64,000 bases of DNA from Bacillus sp. ISL-7 (GTDB taxonomy: Bacteria > Bacillota > Bacilli > Bacillales_B > DSM-18226), in contig NZ_JAGGQW010000050.1 of the NCBI RefSeq assembly GCF_018613065.1, positions 1 through 64,000 of the forward strand. The letters run 5' to 3'. The notes under the pieces are model-generated. The model was not told the DNA's origin. It made no database searches and worked only from the letters and a program-made list of their open reading frames with translations. Below, in pieces: positions 8,391 through 17,720 of this stretch. Position 1 is the first letter of the stretch. Each line of letters begins with the position of its first letter. The position numbers were made by a program, and so were the translations under genes.

Positions 8391-8542
8391 TAATGTTAGC
8401 TCCTTTCCTAAAAGGGATATTTGGCATTGAAATGGCATTCATTCTTATTGGTATTTTAACCAAACTTCTCTAATATAGTTATCGACTTGTAGATTCAAAT
8501 ATATATTTTTTAAAAGGCTGTTCGTAAGTTCACTACAAAAAT

Positions 8543-8575
8543 AAAGCCGACTTCTATTAGAATTCGGCTTGTTTC
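8543..8575 (-). terminator. Terminator after hmp
   Basis: AAGCCGA and TCGGCTT, with an inner TTCT/AGAA pairing, make a hairpin directly after the hmp stop on the minus strand, followed by TTTATTTTTG. Confidence 0.8.
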
Positions 8576-8579
8576 TCTG

Positions 8580-9794
8580 TTATTCTTCTAAATTCCCCAT
8601 AGGACCAAAAAATTCAAAGTGAATTCTTTCTTGATTTACCCCTAATTCTTTTAATGAACGATTAATAGCTTTCATAAATGGAACAGGTCCACAGAAATAA
8701 AAATCGGCGTCCTTGGTTGTAATATTTTCCTTCAGCCACTCACGGGTTACATAGCCTTCAACATCAAAGCGGTTATTCTTGCGATCCTCTTCTGTTGGTG
8801 AATCGTAAAATAAATAGGAATGTACGTTTTCAAGCTTTGATACCTCTTCTACTTCGTCTCTTAGTGCATGTACATTCCCATTCGCAGCTGCATGGACAAA
8901 TGTTACCCTACGTTCTGGCTGGACTTCAACGACTGTTTTTAACATACTCATCATTGGTGTTAAACCAACGCCGCCACTTAGTAACACAACAGGAGTATTT
9001 TTCTCAGTATCAAGAACAAAATCCCCCGCTGGAGCACTTACTTTTAAAATATCTCCTTGGCTCACTCCATTGTGTAAGTAATTAGATACCATGCCGTCTG
9101 GGTTTGCAGTTCCCGCTTCGCGTTTAACACTGATTCGGTAATAGTCTTTACCTGGAGCATCTGAAAGGCTGTATTGACGAATATGTATGTACTTTTCACC
9201 AGCCATTTCTAGCTTGATACTAATATACTGGCCAGGGGTAAAAACGGCAATTCCTTTGTTGTCTTCTGGTTTTAAGTAAAACGAGGTGATCACTTCACTC
9301 TCAACTACTTTACGGTCAACAATAAAGTTGCGGAAACCCTTCCAACCACCATGTTGATTTTCCGTTTCATCATATAATTCTGCTTCTACACTGATAAAAA
9401 CATCTGCAATTACATTATACGCTTGGGCCCATGCCTCAATAATCTCGTCTGTTGCTGCATCACCTAATACATCCTTAATCGCTAGCAGTAGATGTTTGCC
9501 GACAATCGGGTAATGTTCTGGCAAGATGCCAAGGCTTCTATGTTTTTGTGCAATTTGCTTCACTACTGGAAGAATAGCTTCCAGATTATCGATATACATG
9601 GCTGCGGCATATACCGTTCCTGCCAATGCTTTTTGCTGTCTGCCTTGTTTTTGATTAGCATGATTAAATATATTTAATAATTCAGGATGGTTGCCAAACA
9701 TCAATTGGTAAAATCGAGTTGTAATTTTTTCCCCATGTTTTTCTAAAACAGGTACAGTTGATTTGATTATTTCAATCGTTTTTTGATCTAACAT
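8580..9794 (-). CDS. hmp: Flavohaemoglobin (nitric oxide dioxygenase)
   Basis: This cytosolic enzyme converts NO plus O2 to nitrate using NAD(P)H, for nitrosative stress defence. The 404 residues comprise a globin domain (about 1-140, with the haem-ligand His in AQKHRSLGI), an FAD domain (about 150-260, RQYSLS motif) and an NAD domain (about 260-400, GGVGLTPM and FCGPVPFM). The ATG at 9794 follows AGGGAG; eleven extra codons upstream in the frame have no ribosome binding site. The promoter carries an Fnr-like box at -41.5. It is a single-gene unit. Confidence 0.96.
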   Translation of the reverse strand: MLDQKTIEIIKSTVPVLEKHGEKITTRFYQLMFGNHPELLNIFNHANQKQGRQQKALAGTVYAAAMYIDNLEAILPVVKQIAQKHRSLGILPEHYPIVGKHLLLAIKDVLGDAATDEIIEAWAQAYNVIADVFISVEAELYDETENQHGGWKGFRNFIVDRKVVESEVITSFYLKPEDNKGIAVFTPGQYISIKLEMAGEKYIHIRQYSLSDAPGKDYYRISVKREAGTANPDGMVSNYLHNGVSQGDILKVSAPAGDFVLDTEKNTPVVLLSGGVGLTPMMSMLKTVVEVQPERRVTFVHAAANGNVHALRDEVEEVSKLENVHSYLFYDSPTEEDRKNNRFDVEGYVTREWLKENITTKDADFYFCGPVPFMKAINRSLKELGVNQERIHFEFFGPMGNLEE

Positions 9795-9831
9795 ATTAAC
9801 ACTCCCTATATATTTCACTGTTTCCATAGTG

Positions 9832-9874
9832 ATTATATGATATTTAACGCACGAAATAAGTGATTTAAATCACA
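9832..9874 (-). promoter_or_regulatory. hmp promoter with Fnr-like box
   Basis: A minus-strand TATAAT (9837-9832) predicts RNA start at 9825. AGTGATTTAAATCACA (9859-9874) matches TGTGA-N6-TCACA at nine of ten fixed positions and is centred at exactly -41.5. There is no good -35. In B. subtilis hmp responds to ResD and NsrR; an NsrR site was not convincingly seen here. Confidence 0.55.
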
Positions 9875-10098
9875 GACTACTATTTTTAATAATTAGAACT
9901 AGGAACTTTTCGTGTTTCTCGCCTAAAAACTTCACAAAGTTTTCATATTTTAACATGACAAATATAACTTGTTGGTTAATATTCCTTCTTGTAATGTTGA
10001 ATCTAGTTATCAAAAACAAATGGAATAAAACTAACATGTGTAATGATCAATATTAGATCAATAGAAATAAGAGATTTCACTGGAGGAAGAGGAATAAC

Positions 10099-10947
10099 AT
10101 GAATGCAGCAAAAATTGTATGGATTACTGACACAACGGCTTCGCTAAGCAAAGAGTTTATCGAGCAAAATAATATACATGTAGTTCCACTTAACATTGTA
10201 ATTAACCAAGAATCCTACAAGGAAACAATAGATATTACACAAAAAGAGTTTTATGAGCGAATGAAACATGAGGATTCGAAATTTCAAACCTCCCAGCCTG
10301 CCCTGGGTGATTTTGTGGAACTTTATACAAGGTTAAAGGAAGACTATGACTACGGAATAGCCATTCATGCTTCCAGTCTCTTATCAGGGACGTTTCAAAC
10401 TTCAGTAATGGCAGCAGAAATGGCTGATTTTAAACTATTTCCCATTGACTCCCTGACTGGTTCCTACCCTCTTTCTTTTTTAATAAAAAAAGGGATCGAA
10501 CTTGTGGAAAAGGGATGTGAGAGTGGTGAGGTTGTCGCAGAATTAAATGCACTACGCGACAATACACGCTTATATTTAGTTCCCTCAAATCTGGACCAAC
10601 TCAAAAAAAGCGGCAGAGTATCCGGCGGCCAAGCAATACTAGCTTCATTATTTAATATAAAGCCGATTTTAGCGATTGAAGACGGTGGCGCAAAGATTAA
10701 AGATAAGGTTCGCACCGAAAAAAGAGCGATTTCATGGTTGATTAATCATTTACAAACAGACTTGGAAACAAAGAATGTTAGAAAAGTTGCTATCGTTCAT
10801 GCTAATGATATCGAGAGAGCTGCCTTGCTTGAACAATTAGTCAACGAAACATTCCCTGATATCCAAACCGAATTAATGATGCTGATTCCTGTGGCAGGTG
10901 TACACACTGGGGTAGGAACGCTTGGACTTTCGTGGGTTTGTGAATAA
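10099..10947 (+). CDS. DegV-family fatty-acid-binding protein
   Basis: This 282-residue protein belongs to the DegV/FakB family. Such proteins hold a fatty acid and present it to the kinase FakA for phosphorylation, feeding exogenous fatty acids into phospholipid synthesis. Seen are the N-terminal WITDTTASL segment, the lipid-binding FQTSQPALGDF region, the SSLLSGTFQTS loop and a C-terminal GVHTGVGTLGLSW motif with the conserved His and Gly. GGAGGAAGAGG precedes the ATG. The stop overlaps the ATG of the next gene. Confidence 0.92.
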   Translation: MNAAKIVWITDTTASLSKEFIEQNNIHVVPLNIVINQESYKETIDITQKEFYERMKHEDSKFQTSQPALGDFVELYTRLKEDYDYGIAIHASSLLSGTFQTSVMAAEMADFKLFPIDSLTGSYPLSFLIKKGIELVEKGCESGEVVAELNALRDNTRLYLVPSNLDQLKKSGRVSGGQAILASLFNIKPILAIEDGGAKIKDKVRTEKRAISWLINHLQTDLETKNVRKVAIVHANDIERAALLEQLVNETFPDIQTELMMLIPVAGVHTGVGTLGLSWVCE

Positions 10948-11534
10948 TGAAAAATAAGAAAAGAGTGTTATTGTTGTTGGGAGTTTTTGCGGCCTTAGGT
11001 TTAATTTACATTGGCATATTACAAATTAAAATTAGTCAATATAGTCATAAAGAAGTACCTAAAAATGCAGACTATTTGATTGTTCTAGGGGCAAGGGTTA
11101 AAGGAACCGTCCCTTCCTTGGCGTTTGCGAGTAGAATAAATACAGCTGCGAAATATTTAAAGAAAAACAAAGATACTCTTGTCATTGCTTCTGGTGGAAA
11201 AGGACCTGGTGAAGATATTTCCGAAGCGGAATCCATCAGGAGAGAACTTGTGAATCAAGGAATTAATGAGACTCGGATTATCTTAGAAGATCAATCAACT
11301 GATACATATGAAAATATTAATTTTTCGAAAAAGCTTATTCCCGAAGGTGCCAAGATTGGTCTTGTCGTTACAAATAATTTTCATCTCTACCGGGCAGTCT
11401 CAATTGCCCGTGATTATGGTCTACAGGTGCAGGGACTCCCCGCAGAAACACCATGGATTGCTGTGGTAAAATCCTATTCCCGCGAATATTTGGCGATTAC
11501 TAAATTCTATCTTAAAAGATATTTCCTTGAATAA
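10947..11534 (+). CDS. YdcF/SanA-family (DUF218) membrane protein
   Basis: This is a 195-residue protein with one N-terminal membrane helix (about 5-24) and a DUF218 domain outside. Family signatures are DYLIVLGARVKG, IASGGKGPGEDISEAE, ILEDQSTDTYENI, and TNNFHLYRA with the conserved Asn and His. Family members affect envelope integrity (SanA, ElyC), but the reaction is unknown. Its ATG overlaps the stop of the DegV gene (ATAATG), so the two are coupled in one operon ending at a strong terminator. Confidence 0.88.
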   Translation: MKNKKRVLLLLGVFAALGLIYIGILQIKISQYSHKEVPKNADYLIVLGARVKGTVPSLAFASRINTAAKYLKKNKDTLVIASGGKGPGEDISEAESIRRELVNQGINETRIILEDQSTDTYENINFSKKLIPEGAKIGLVVTNNFHLYRAVSIARDYGLQVQGLPAETPWIAVVKSYSREYLAITKFYLKRYFLE

Positions 11535-11585
11535 TTTCGAGATTTGATATCAAGTGTGAAAGAATTAATCGGTTTTTCATAATAA

Positions 11586-11614
11586 AAAAGAGTACTGAAA
11601 TTCAGTACTCTTTT
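11586..11614. terminator. Bidirectional terminator
   Basis: AAAAGAGTACTGAA and TTCAGTACTCTTTT form a 14-bp perfect inverted repeat between the convergent YdcF and GNAT genes. Confidence 0.88.
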
Positions 11615-11629
11615 CTAATGCCAAATATC

Positions 11630-12196
11630 TCAACTATTACTAGTTTTTGCATATACACACGTATCTCTTAAATCTTGGCCATCTGCAGACATTTCATCAT
11701 TTCTAAAAATGCCTTCTAAGGTAAACCCTAATCGTTCAGGAATGGCCCGACTTTTGATATTTTTTGAGTCACAACGAATTTCAACCCGTTTTGCATTGAG
11801 TTCAGTAAAGGCAAATTTCGTTATCGCATCTGCCGCCTCCGTTATATACCCCTTCCCGCTATAGCGCGTATCAATCCAGTAACCTATTTCAACCTTTGGG
11901 ATATTCCAGTTGATCCTGTGCAATCCAGAAGAACCGATGAATTCTCCTGTTTCCCTATTAAAGATATGTAACCTTAAATCCTCGCGGGTTAAAAACTTAG
12001 CATGTGCTTCACGCATATTTACTTCTACATCTTCCTCGGTTTGCTCGTGATGGGCCCAAGGCATCCATTCTTTGATTTCATTTAACGAAGACTGCATTGC
12101 TTGGTACACCACTTTACCATCTCCGGGCAGAGGCATACGTATTAATAATCTTTCTGTGTAAAATTGATTTGGAAAGTCTAGTAGTATTGGTTTCAT
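11630..12196 (-). CDS. GNAT-family N-acetyltransferase (RimJ/RimL type)
   Basis: This 188-residue acetyl-CoA-dependent transferase shows the RimJ/RimL order: TERLLIR near the N-terminus, EIGYWIDTRYSGKGYITEA (acetyl-CoA binding loop, about 110-128) and CDSKNIKSRAIPERLGF (about 145-160). Relatives acetylate ribosomal protein N-termini or small amines; the acceptor is not visible. GGAGGG precedes the ATG. The gene stands alone beside the 21-nt repeat array. Confidence 0.9.
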   Translation of the reverse strand: MKPILLDFPNQFYTERLLIRMPLPGDGKVVYQAMQSSLNEIKEWMPWAHHEQTEEDVEVNMREAHAKFLTREDLRLHIFNRETGEFIGSSGLHRINWNIPKVEIGYWIDTRYSGKGYITEAADAITKFAFTELNAKRVEIRCDSKNIKSRAIPERLGFTLEGIFRNDEMSADGQDLRDTCVYAKTSNS

Positions 12197-12278
12197 AATC
12201 TTGCCCTCCTTCTGAATATAAATAATTCGCTGCGATCATTGTTCATTCCTTTTTTCAAAAAAAAATATGGAGGAGCCG

Positions 12279-12433
12279 ATTCGCTGATAGAATGGGAATA
12301 TTCGCTGATTGAAAAGACCGCTGATACGCCGAAAGTCAAATTCGCTCATTATACATTGAAATTCGCCCATTGAACTAATAAATTCGCTCATAAAACCAAG
12401 AAATTCGCCCATTCAATCGAAAAATTCGCTCAT
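12279..12433 (+). repeat. 21-nt periodic repeat array, copy 1
   Basis: Seven or eight degenerate units begin ATTCGCTCAT, ATTCGCCCAT or ATTCGCTGAT. Starts are at 12279, 12300, about 12316, 12340, 12361, 12382, 12403 and 12424; the last five are exactly 21 bases apart. The second half of each unit varies. A second array is at 34114-34217 in the same orientation. It lies between the GNAT gene and the proS terminator. Confidence 0.85.
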
Positions 12434-12477
12434 AAATTTAATTTCCTTCACAGTTGCAGCACAATATATAATAAAAA

Positions 12478-12503
12478 AGACCCTTCCCAACAAGGAAGAG
12501 CCC
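12478..12503 (-). terminator. Terminator after proS
   Basis: On the minus strand GGGCTCTTCC pairs with GGAAGGGTCT (three G-T pairs) around TTGTTG, followed by TTTTTATT. Confidence 0.7.
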
Positions 12504-12518
12504 GAAAGTTTGCTTTTT

Positions 12519-13949
12519 TTAGTATGCTTTTGCCCAATAAACCATTTTATTGGCTTCTTTTCCACAGCATACACATTTGTCAGATACTTTTTCTTGCTCG
12601 AATGGCAAACATCTAGATGTTGCCCCAGCATCTTCTTTAATTTTTTCCTCACATGCTAATTCACCGCACCACATGGCCTTGATAAAACCTGGTTTTGCTT
12701 CGAGTGATTGCTTTAACTCATCAAGTGTTACAGCAACAGTGGTTCTTTCTTCACGATGAGTAAGTGCTTTATTATATAAATTTGTTTGAATTTCATCTAA
12801 TAACTCAACAAGCTTCGTTTCTAATTGGTCCAGTGGAACAAACACTTTCTCTAATGTATCGCGTCTTACTAGGACCACTTGCTTGTTTTCGATATCTTTA
12901 GGTCCCACCTCAAGACGGACTGGAATACCTTTCATTTCATACTCATTGAACTTCCAGCCTGGCTTTTTATCACTAGCATCGATCCCTACACGTACAACAC
13001 TTGATAAAGTCTCTTTTAACTCATAGGCAAAATCAAGAACGCCTTCTTTATGCTGAGCAATCGGCACAATCATCACTTGAGTTGGCGCTGCTTTTGGAGG
13101 AATCACAAGGCCGCGGTCATCGCCGTGCACCATGATTAAGGCACCGATAATCCTTGTTGTGAAGCCCCAAGAGGTTTGATGCACATATTGGAGCTTTCCT
13201 TCTTTGTCTGTATATTGAATGTTAAATGCCTCAGCAAATCCTGTGCCGAAGTGGTGAGATGTACCCGACTGTAATGCTTTTCCATCATGCATTAAGCTTT
13301 CTATCGTAAAAGTAGCCTTTGCACCTGCAAACTTTTCTTTTTCCGTTTTTTGTCCTTTTACAACTGGAATCGCAAGGATTTCTTCACAAACTGCGGCATA
13401 AACATTTAGCATTTTAATGGTTTCTTCCATGGCCTCTTCGTCAGTTGCATGCGCGGTATGACCTTCCTGCCATAAAAACTCTAATGTCCGTAAGAATGGA
13501 CGGGTTGTTTTTTCCCAACGGACCACGTTTGCCCATTGGTTATAAAGCTTTGGCAGATCTCTGTAAGAATGGATGATGTTACTATAATGCTCGCAAAAAA
13601 GAACTTCTGATGTAGGACGGACAACTAATCGTTCTGCTAATGGTTCAGACCCGCCATGTGTGACCCAGGCCACTTCTGGTGCAAAACCTTCAACATGATC
13701 TTTTTCTTTTTGCAGCAAGCTTTCAGGAATAAACAAAGGCATATAAACATTTTCATGCCCCGTTTCTTTTATACGGCGATCCAATTCATTTTTTATATTA
13801 TCCCATAAAGCATAACCATATGGTCGAATAATCATCGAGCCACGAACACTTGAATAATCAATTAAGTCAGCTTTTGTTACCACATCGGTATACCACTGGG
13901 CGAAATCATCGTCCATTGCAGTTACATCTTTTACAAAATCTTTTGCCAT
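12519..13949 (-). CDS. proS: Prolyl-tRNA synthetase, short eukaryote/archaeal-type
   Basis: This class II synthetase charges tRNA-Pro in the cytosol. The 476 residues lack the inserted editing domain of the long bacterial form. They have the class II motifs ([35 protein letters not shown]), an anticodon domain and the C-terminal zinc-like domain with [12 protein letters not shown]...CVCCGKEA. The ATG at 13949 follows GAGGTG. The frame from 14087 runs through the T-box terminator and is not used. Expression is controlled by the T-box upstream. Confidence 0.96.
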   Translation of the reverse strand: MAKDFVKDVTAMDDDFAQWYTDVVTKADLIDYSSVRGSMIIRPYGYALWDNIKNELDRRIKETGHENVYMPLFIPESLLQKEKDHVEGFAPEVAWVTHGGSEPLAERLVVRPTSEVLFCEHYSNIIHSYRDLPKLYNQWANVVRWEKTTRPFLRTLEFLWQEGHTAHATDEEAMEETIKMLNVYAAVCEEILAIPVVKGQKTEKEKFAGAKATFTIESLMHDGKALQSGTSHHFGTGFAEAFNIQYTDKEGKLQYVHQTSWGFTTRIIGALIMVHGDDRGLVIPPKAAPTQVMIVPIAQHKEGVLDFAYELKETLSSVVRVGIDASDKKPGWKFNEYEMKGIPVRLEVGPKDIENKQVVLVRRDTLEKVFVPLDQLETKLVELLDEIQTNLYNKALTHREERTTVAVTLDELKQSLEAKPGFIKAMWCGELACEEKIKEDAGATSRCLPFEQEKVSDKCVCCGKEANKMVYWAKAY

Positions 13950-13998
13950 GTTTGACACCTCATTAAATTTTTTTAAATAAGTAACGGTCGCTTCCGCT

Positions 13999-14251
13999 TT
14001 TCTACACAAAAAGGCCTTGATCCTCAAAAAAGGGACCAAGGCCTGGCGGTACCACCCTAAATTCATAAAGCAAAAAGCTTTATACACTTTCCATGATAAC
14101 GGACATTATCCGCATGTATCTTCATATGTATCCGATACAGAACTCAGAGGCAGGTTCAAATGACCGTCTTAAGAAACCTCGCACCATTGGTTTCCTCTCT
14201 TGGTAAGACCTTTTCACTTTACTAATCCCCGTCACAGTTTCAATAGTATTT
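13999..14251 (-). promoter_or_regulatory. T-box riboswitch of proS
   Basis: The leader RNA runs from about 14251 to 14005. The conserved T-box AGGGTGGTACCGCC is at 14058-14045. It is followed by a terminator hairpin (AGGCCTTGGTCC against GGATCAAGGCCT, then TTTTT, 14044-14006). Upstream lie stem I elements and a GAACCTGCCTCTGAGTTC segment (14142-14157) holding CCU, a proline specifier codon. Uncharged tRNA-Pro would stabilise the antiterminator and switch on proS. Confidence 0.93.
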
Positions 14252-14257
14252 TTGAAA

Positions 14258-14286
14258 ATTATATATTTCATTATAAAAAAAGTCAA
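14258..14286 (-). promoter_or_regulatory. proS T-box promoter
   Basis: On the minus strand TTGACT (14286-14281), a 17-base spacer and TATAAT (14263-14258) make a near-consensus sigma-A promoter. RNA would start near 14251. Confidence 0.85.
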
Positions 14287-14397
14287 TTTTTTTTATGGAA
14301 TATATTGCTGATGCCAGCAATTTTCCTTCAAATTTACTTTAAACGTCTAAATAAATCAGTTAAAATGCTAGTAATTAGAAAAAATGGGGTGGCTTAC

Positions 14398-14529
14398 TTG
14401 GAAAAAGAAAAGGATGATCTCCAACAAGAGGAAGAAGAAAAAGAATTTCTACTTGAATATTTCAAGATGCAGAATGAGGCCATGAAAAGAATTTTTAAAA
14501 ATACCCTTGATAAAGAAAATAAAGAATAA
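14398..14529 (+). CDS. 43-residue acidic small protein
   Basis: A TTG at 14398 lies five bases after GGGGTGG; a GTG at 14389 in the same frame is possible. The peptide is charged and helical (EKEKDDLQQEEEEKEFLLEY, then a KMQNEAMKRIF helix). A TAAAAT -10-like element is at 14361. It is divergent from proS. There is no known domain. The upstream part of the open frame (14200-14397) overlaps the T-box and is not coding. Confidence 0.5.
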   Translation: MEKEKDDLQQEEEEKEFLLEYFKMQNEAMKRIFKNTLDKENKE

Positions 14530-14695
14530 AATCGATCTCCTACTATTCCATATCCTAATTTAACCTCATTAATATTCATAAAACGTTCATATTAATCACT
14601 AAAAATACAAATTTGAATGGGTTATTTCCATTTATAATACTCATATGTTGTAAATTATTTAATAAATAAATCATACACATCTGAGGAGACATAAA

Positions 14696-15589
14696 ATGAA
14701 TATTTTTGCGATTATTTCGGCAATTGTAGTTGCCATCGGTACCGGATATTCCATTTATTCTGTTTACCGTCATAAAAATAAGCTAGCCAATACATCTGGG
14801 ATTATGATTAGTATGGTCATTGCTGTTATCACAGGCTTACTGACCGGCAGTATCATTGGCATCATTTCCGGTGAGATTTTTCTAGTAGTCGGAGTCAGTA
14901 TGATTATTGGTTTCGTCGTAGGTTTCTTAGCTGGACACCCCGTTGGGATATTAGCCATCCTTATGGGATCAATTTCTGGTTTAATGGGCGGGATCATTGG
15001 AGCTATTCTCGGTGCCTTTCTTCAATTTATTAATCCTACTATTTTACTTGGAATCTTGTTAGGTTTTTATATTTTAATTATCGGATTCGTGATCATGTAT
15101 ATTTTCGTGGAATCGAATAATAAATTATCCCTTGATACACAAGAGCTCTCACCATTTGCGATTATCGCAGGAGGCGTTGTGATAGTATCATTATTTTTAT
15201 TTATGTATAGCAGTGATATGGTCGAAATTCCGGGTCAAAGTCAAACAACACAAACAGGAACTCAACAAGCTGCATCTAGTCAGAAGGTTCCAAAAACGGA
15301 AGTTGATGTGACAAAGGAAAGCAAGCCAATTGTAAAGATGGAAGTAACCACACAGGGGTATACACCTAATGTTATTCGAGTTAAAAAGGGTATACCAGTA
15401 GAACTAGAAATTAAAAATCAATTGGATAGTAGTAATTGTATATCCACATTTATGATTCCTCATTTTAATATTAACAATGTCAACCTAAAAACTGGAACAA
15501 CAAAACTAACCTTTACTCCGGATAAGTCCGGAGAATATACCTTTAGCTGCGGGATGCAAATGTTTAAAGGGACAATTATTGTTGAATAA
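14696..15589 (+). CDS. Multi-pass membrane protein fused to a cupredoxin domain
   Basis: The 297 residues start with five or six hydrophobic helices, very rich in Gly and Ile (about 1-170). A Gln/Thr/Ser linker (about 180-205) and a cupredoxin-like beta domain (about 212-297) facing outside follow. The domain has the VTTQGYTPNVIRVKKG strand and possible copper ligands Cys248, His256, Cys285, Met287 and Met289 in YTFSCGMQM. A copper-sensing, storage or electron-transfer role is inferred. It is adjacent to a two-component pair on the other strand. Confidence 0.8.
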   Translation: MNIFAIISAIVVAIGTGYSIYSVYRHKNKLANTSGIMISMVIAVITGLLTGSIIGIISGEIFLVVGVSMIIGFVVGFLAGHPVGILAILMGSISGLMGGIIGAILGAFLQFINPTILLGILLGFYILIIGFVIMYIFVESNNKLSLDTQELSPFAIIAGGVVIVSLFLFMYSSDMVEIPGQSQTTQTGTQQAASSQKVPKTEVDVTKESKPIVKMEVTTQGYTPNVIRVKKGIPVELEIKNQLDSSNCISTFMIPHFNINNVNLKTGTTKLTFTPDKSGEYTFSCGMQMFKGTIIVE

Positions 15590-15597
15590 GAATCTCC

Positions 15598-15628
15598 AAA
15601 AGCACACAACAACTTCGTCGTGTGCTTT
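15598..15628. terminator. Bidirectional terminator
   Basis: AAAGCACAC pairs with GTGTGCTTT, with some pairing inside the loop, between the cupredoxin gene and the convergent histidine kinase gene. Confidence 0.75.
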
Positions 15629-15649
15629 GTGTTTAGAAAAAAAGCAAAT

Positions 15650-16912
15650 TCAATATTTTTGGGTTTTTGGAAAAGTAATTTCAATTGTTGTCCCTTTACC
15701 AAGGGTGCTTTGCACCTTTGTTTTTCCATGATGTTTCTCAATAATCCACTTGGCAATCGAAAGGCCCAATCCTGTTCCCTCGGCAGCCGTTCTAGCTTTA
15801 TCGCTTTGATAGAAGCGGTCAAAGATTTTAGGGATATCCATTTCAGGAATACCAATTCCGTTATCTTTTACTTTAAGGAAAATAGACGAATGAGTATGTC
15901 CGCAAGCTAGCAGGATCTCTCCTCCTTCCATTGTATATTTCATCGCATTGTCCAATAGTATGACGATTAGTTGATGAATTCTGGCTTTATCACCAAAAAA
16001 AGTAACAGGTTCAGCTGCTTCTATCCGAAATGATTTTTCTTGATACATAACAATTTCTTCGTATTGTTGATGGATTTCTTTTAAAAGTTCATTTAGATGG
16101 AACGTTTCCTTTTTCACTTCAATTTGGTTAGAGTCCGATCTCGCCAGTGTCAATAAGTTGGTGACTAATTTGGAAAGTCGCCTGGATTCATTTGAAATCG
16201 TTGATACATCAAGAATTTTATCCTGTATTGTTGCAGCGGGAGACCGAAATAGTAAATCCGTTTTTGCTTGTATGACGGCTAATGGGGTTCTTAACTCATG
16301 CGAAGCATCGGAAACAAATTCTGTCTGCTTTTGCCAAGCCTTTTTAATCGGTACAAGTGCCTTTCCTGCTAAAAAATAACCTGAAGCAACTGCACAAATG
16401 ATTCCAACTCCCATACCAACCAGCATTATCAACAAGAGTCTTTCGAGTAATTTTTGTTCAGAGTTTACATTACGGATGAATTGGACAGTGATTTTTCCTA
16501 GTTGAGGATGATCCACTTCGAAGGCAATATACCTAAACGAAAAATCTTCTACATCAACATCCTTTAAGGTATTTAATGTTTTGGGGCGAATCAGCTTCTC
16601 ATTATCTTGAAAAATCTCAGAATCACGGTTTTGTTCCAACAAGTGCTGATTATTTTCATCCCAGATTAGGGTCAATATCCGGGGATCTTTCCTGATAAAT
16701 CTTGGAATAGGCCCCCCATCGTCCTCACGAATTTCACCTGGTCCCTCCGGCTGCTTTTGAAAATGTTCAATCGATTCATAGAGCGATTGGTTTACATCCC
16801 TATATAATTTATTCTCCGTGTAAAAATAAATTACGCTTCCGAGTGCGCTGATTAGTACAATAAAGACTAATGAATTTAAAAATGTCAGCTTTATGAGTGT
16901 TTGCCGAAACAT
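15650..16912 (-). CDS. Sensor histidine kinase
   Basis: This 420-residue membrane kinase has a membrane helix at about 10-30 and an extracellular sensor domain of about 130 residues. A second helix near 175-195 leads into the dimerisation domain with phospho-acceptor His in SHELRTPLAVIQ, then an ATPase domain with N, G1 (DNGIG) and G2 (GTGLGLS) boxes. No HAMP domain is evident. It follows the response regulator gene by nine bases in one operon. The signal is unknown; neighbours suggest envelope or metal stress. Confidence 0.93.
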   Translation of the reverse strand: MFRQTLIKLTFLNSLVFIVLISALGSVIYFYTENKLYRDVNQSLYESIEHFQKQPEGPGEIREDDGGPIPRFIRKDPRILTLIWDENNQHLLEQNRDSEIFQDNEKLIRPKTLNTLKDVDVEDFSFRYIAFEVDHPQLGKITVQFIRNVNSEQKLLERLLLIMLVGMGVGIICAVASGYFLAGKALVPIKKAWQKQTEFVSDASHELRTPLAVIQAKTDLLFRSPAATIQDKILDVSTISNESRRLSKLVTNLLTLARSDSNQIEVKKETFHLNELLKEIHQQYEEIVMYQEKSFRIEAAEPVTFFGDKARIHQLIVILLDNAMKYTMEGGEILLACGHTHSSIFLKVKDNGIGIPEMDIPKIFDRFYQSDKARTAAEGTGLGLSIAKWIIEKHHGKTKVQSTLGKGTTIEITFPKTQKY

Positions 16913-16921
16913 GAGATGCCC

Positions 16922-17593
16922 CTATTCTTCGTTCAACATGTAGCCTACGCCACGAATGGTTTTAATATCGATATGATAGCCTGACGGTTCTAATTTTTTA
17001 CGGAGGTGGTGCATGAATACCTCAACTATAGCGATTGTTGTATCAGAATCAAAGCCCCATACACGGTCATAGATTTGCTCTTTCGTTAGGATTGCGCCTT
17101 TATTCTGAATCAGATATTCTAATAACTCATATTGCTTTGCCGTGAGTTTCAACTGCTCACCATCGACGACAATATCTCTTTCCTTCCCTAACAATTCAAT
17201 GCCGCGAAATTGAATGGTTTGATTGGTAGTTAAGCTGCCGCTTCTTCTTAACAAGGCACGGATTCTGGCTTTCAATTCTGCTGCTTGAAATGGTTTAACT
17301 AAATAATCATCTCCACCGCTATCTAAGCCTTTGACACGATCTTCGAGGGAATCTCTTGCAGTAAGGAATAAGACAGGAATCTTTAATCCTTCCTTTCGAA
17401 TCGTTCGTAAAACTTCGAACCCATCAATCTCTGGAATCATGACATCTAGTACAATCACATCATGGATGTTTTGCATCGCTAAAAATAAGGCATCCTCACC
17501 ATTGGATGCTTGATCCACTTCAAACTCATCTGATAAAAGCTGAACAATCGATTCCAATAAAGGAAGATTATCCTCCACAACTAATAAGCGCAT
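16922..17593 (-). CDS. OmpR/PhoB-family response regulator
   Basis: The 223 residues comprise a receiver domain (acidic pocket VVEDN, phospho-acceptor Asp in VIVLDVMIPEIDG, KPF lysine) and a winged-helix DNA-binding domain ending VRGVGYMLNEE. GGAGAGATCG precedes the ATG. It is partner to the kinase encoded immediately downstream. A GGACATGTCC palindrome lies upstream at 17659-17668 and could be a binding site. Confidence 0.95.
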   Translation of the reverse strand: MRLLVVEDNLPLLESIVQLLSDEFEVDQASNGEDALFLAMQNIHDVIVLDVMIPEIDGFEVLRTIRKEGLKIPVLFLTARDSLEDRVKGLDSGGDDYLVKPFQAAELKARIRALLRRSGSLTTNQTIQFRGIELLGKERDIVVDGEQLKLTAKQYELLEYLIQNKGAILTKEQIYDRVWGFDSDTTIAIVEVFMHHLRKKLEPSGYHIDIKTIRGVGYMLNEE

Positions 17594-17720
17594 TTTCGAT
17601 CTCTCCTAAGTTGGTATCTAAAAATAATTATATAGCAAATAAAGCGATCGTAACATAGGACATGTCCGCTGTTTACCTTTCATTTAAAAGAGGTGTTTGG
17701 GAAGCTAAAATTACCTCCTG

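Noticed and set aside
12279..12433. CRISPR-like appearance of the regularly spaced repeats here and at 34114-34217
   Set aside because: The conserved part is only 10 bases, the period is 21 bases, the heads themselves vary, and no cas gene is present.
12413..12652. 79-codon frame on the minus strand overlapping the end of proS and the repeat array
   Set aside because: It overlaps proS in another frame and ends in the repeat-derived MSEFFD; no ribosome binding site.
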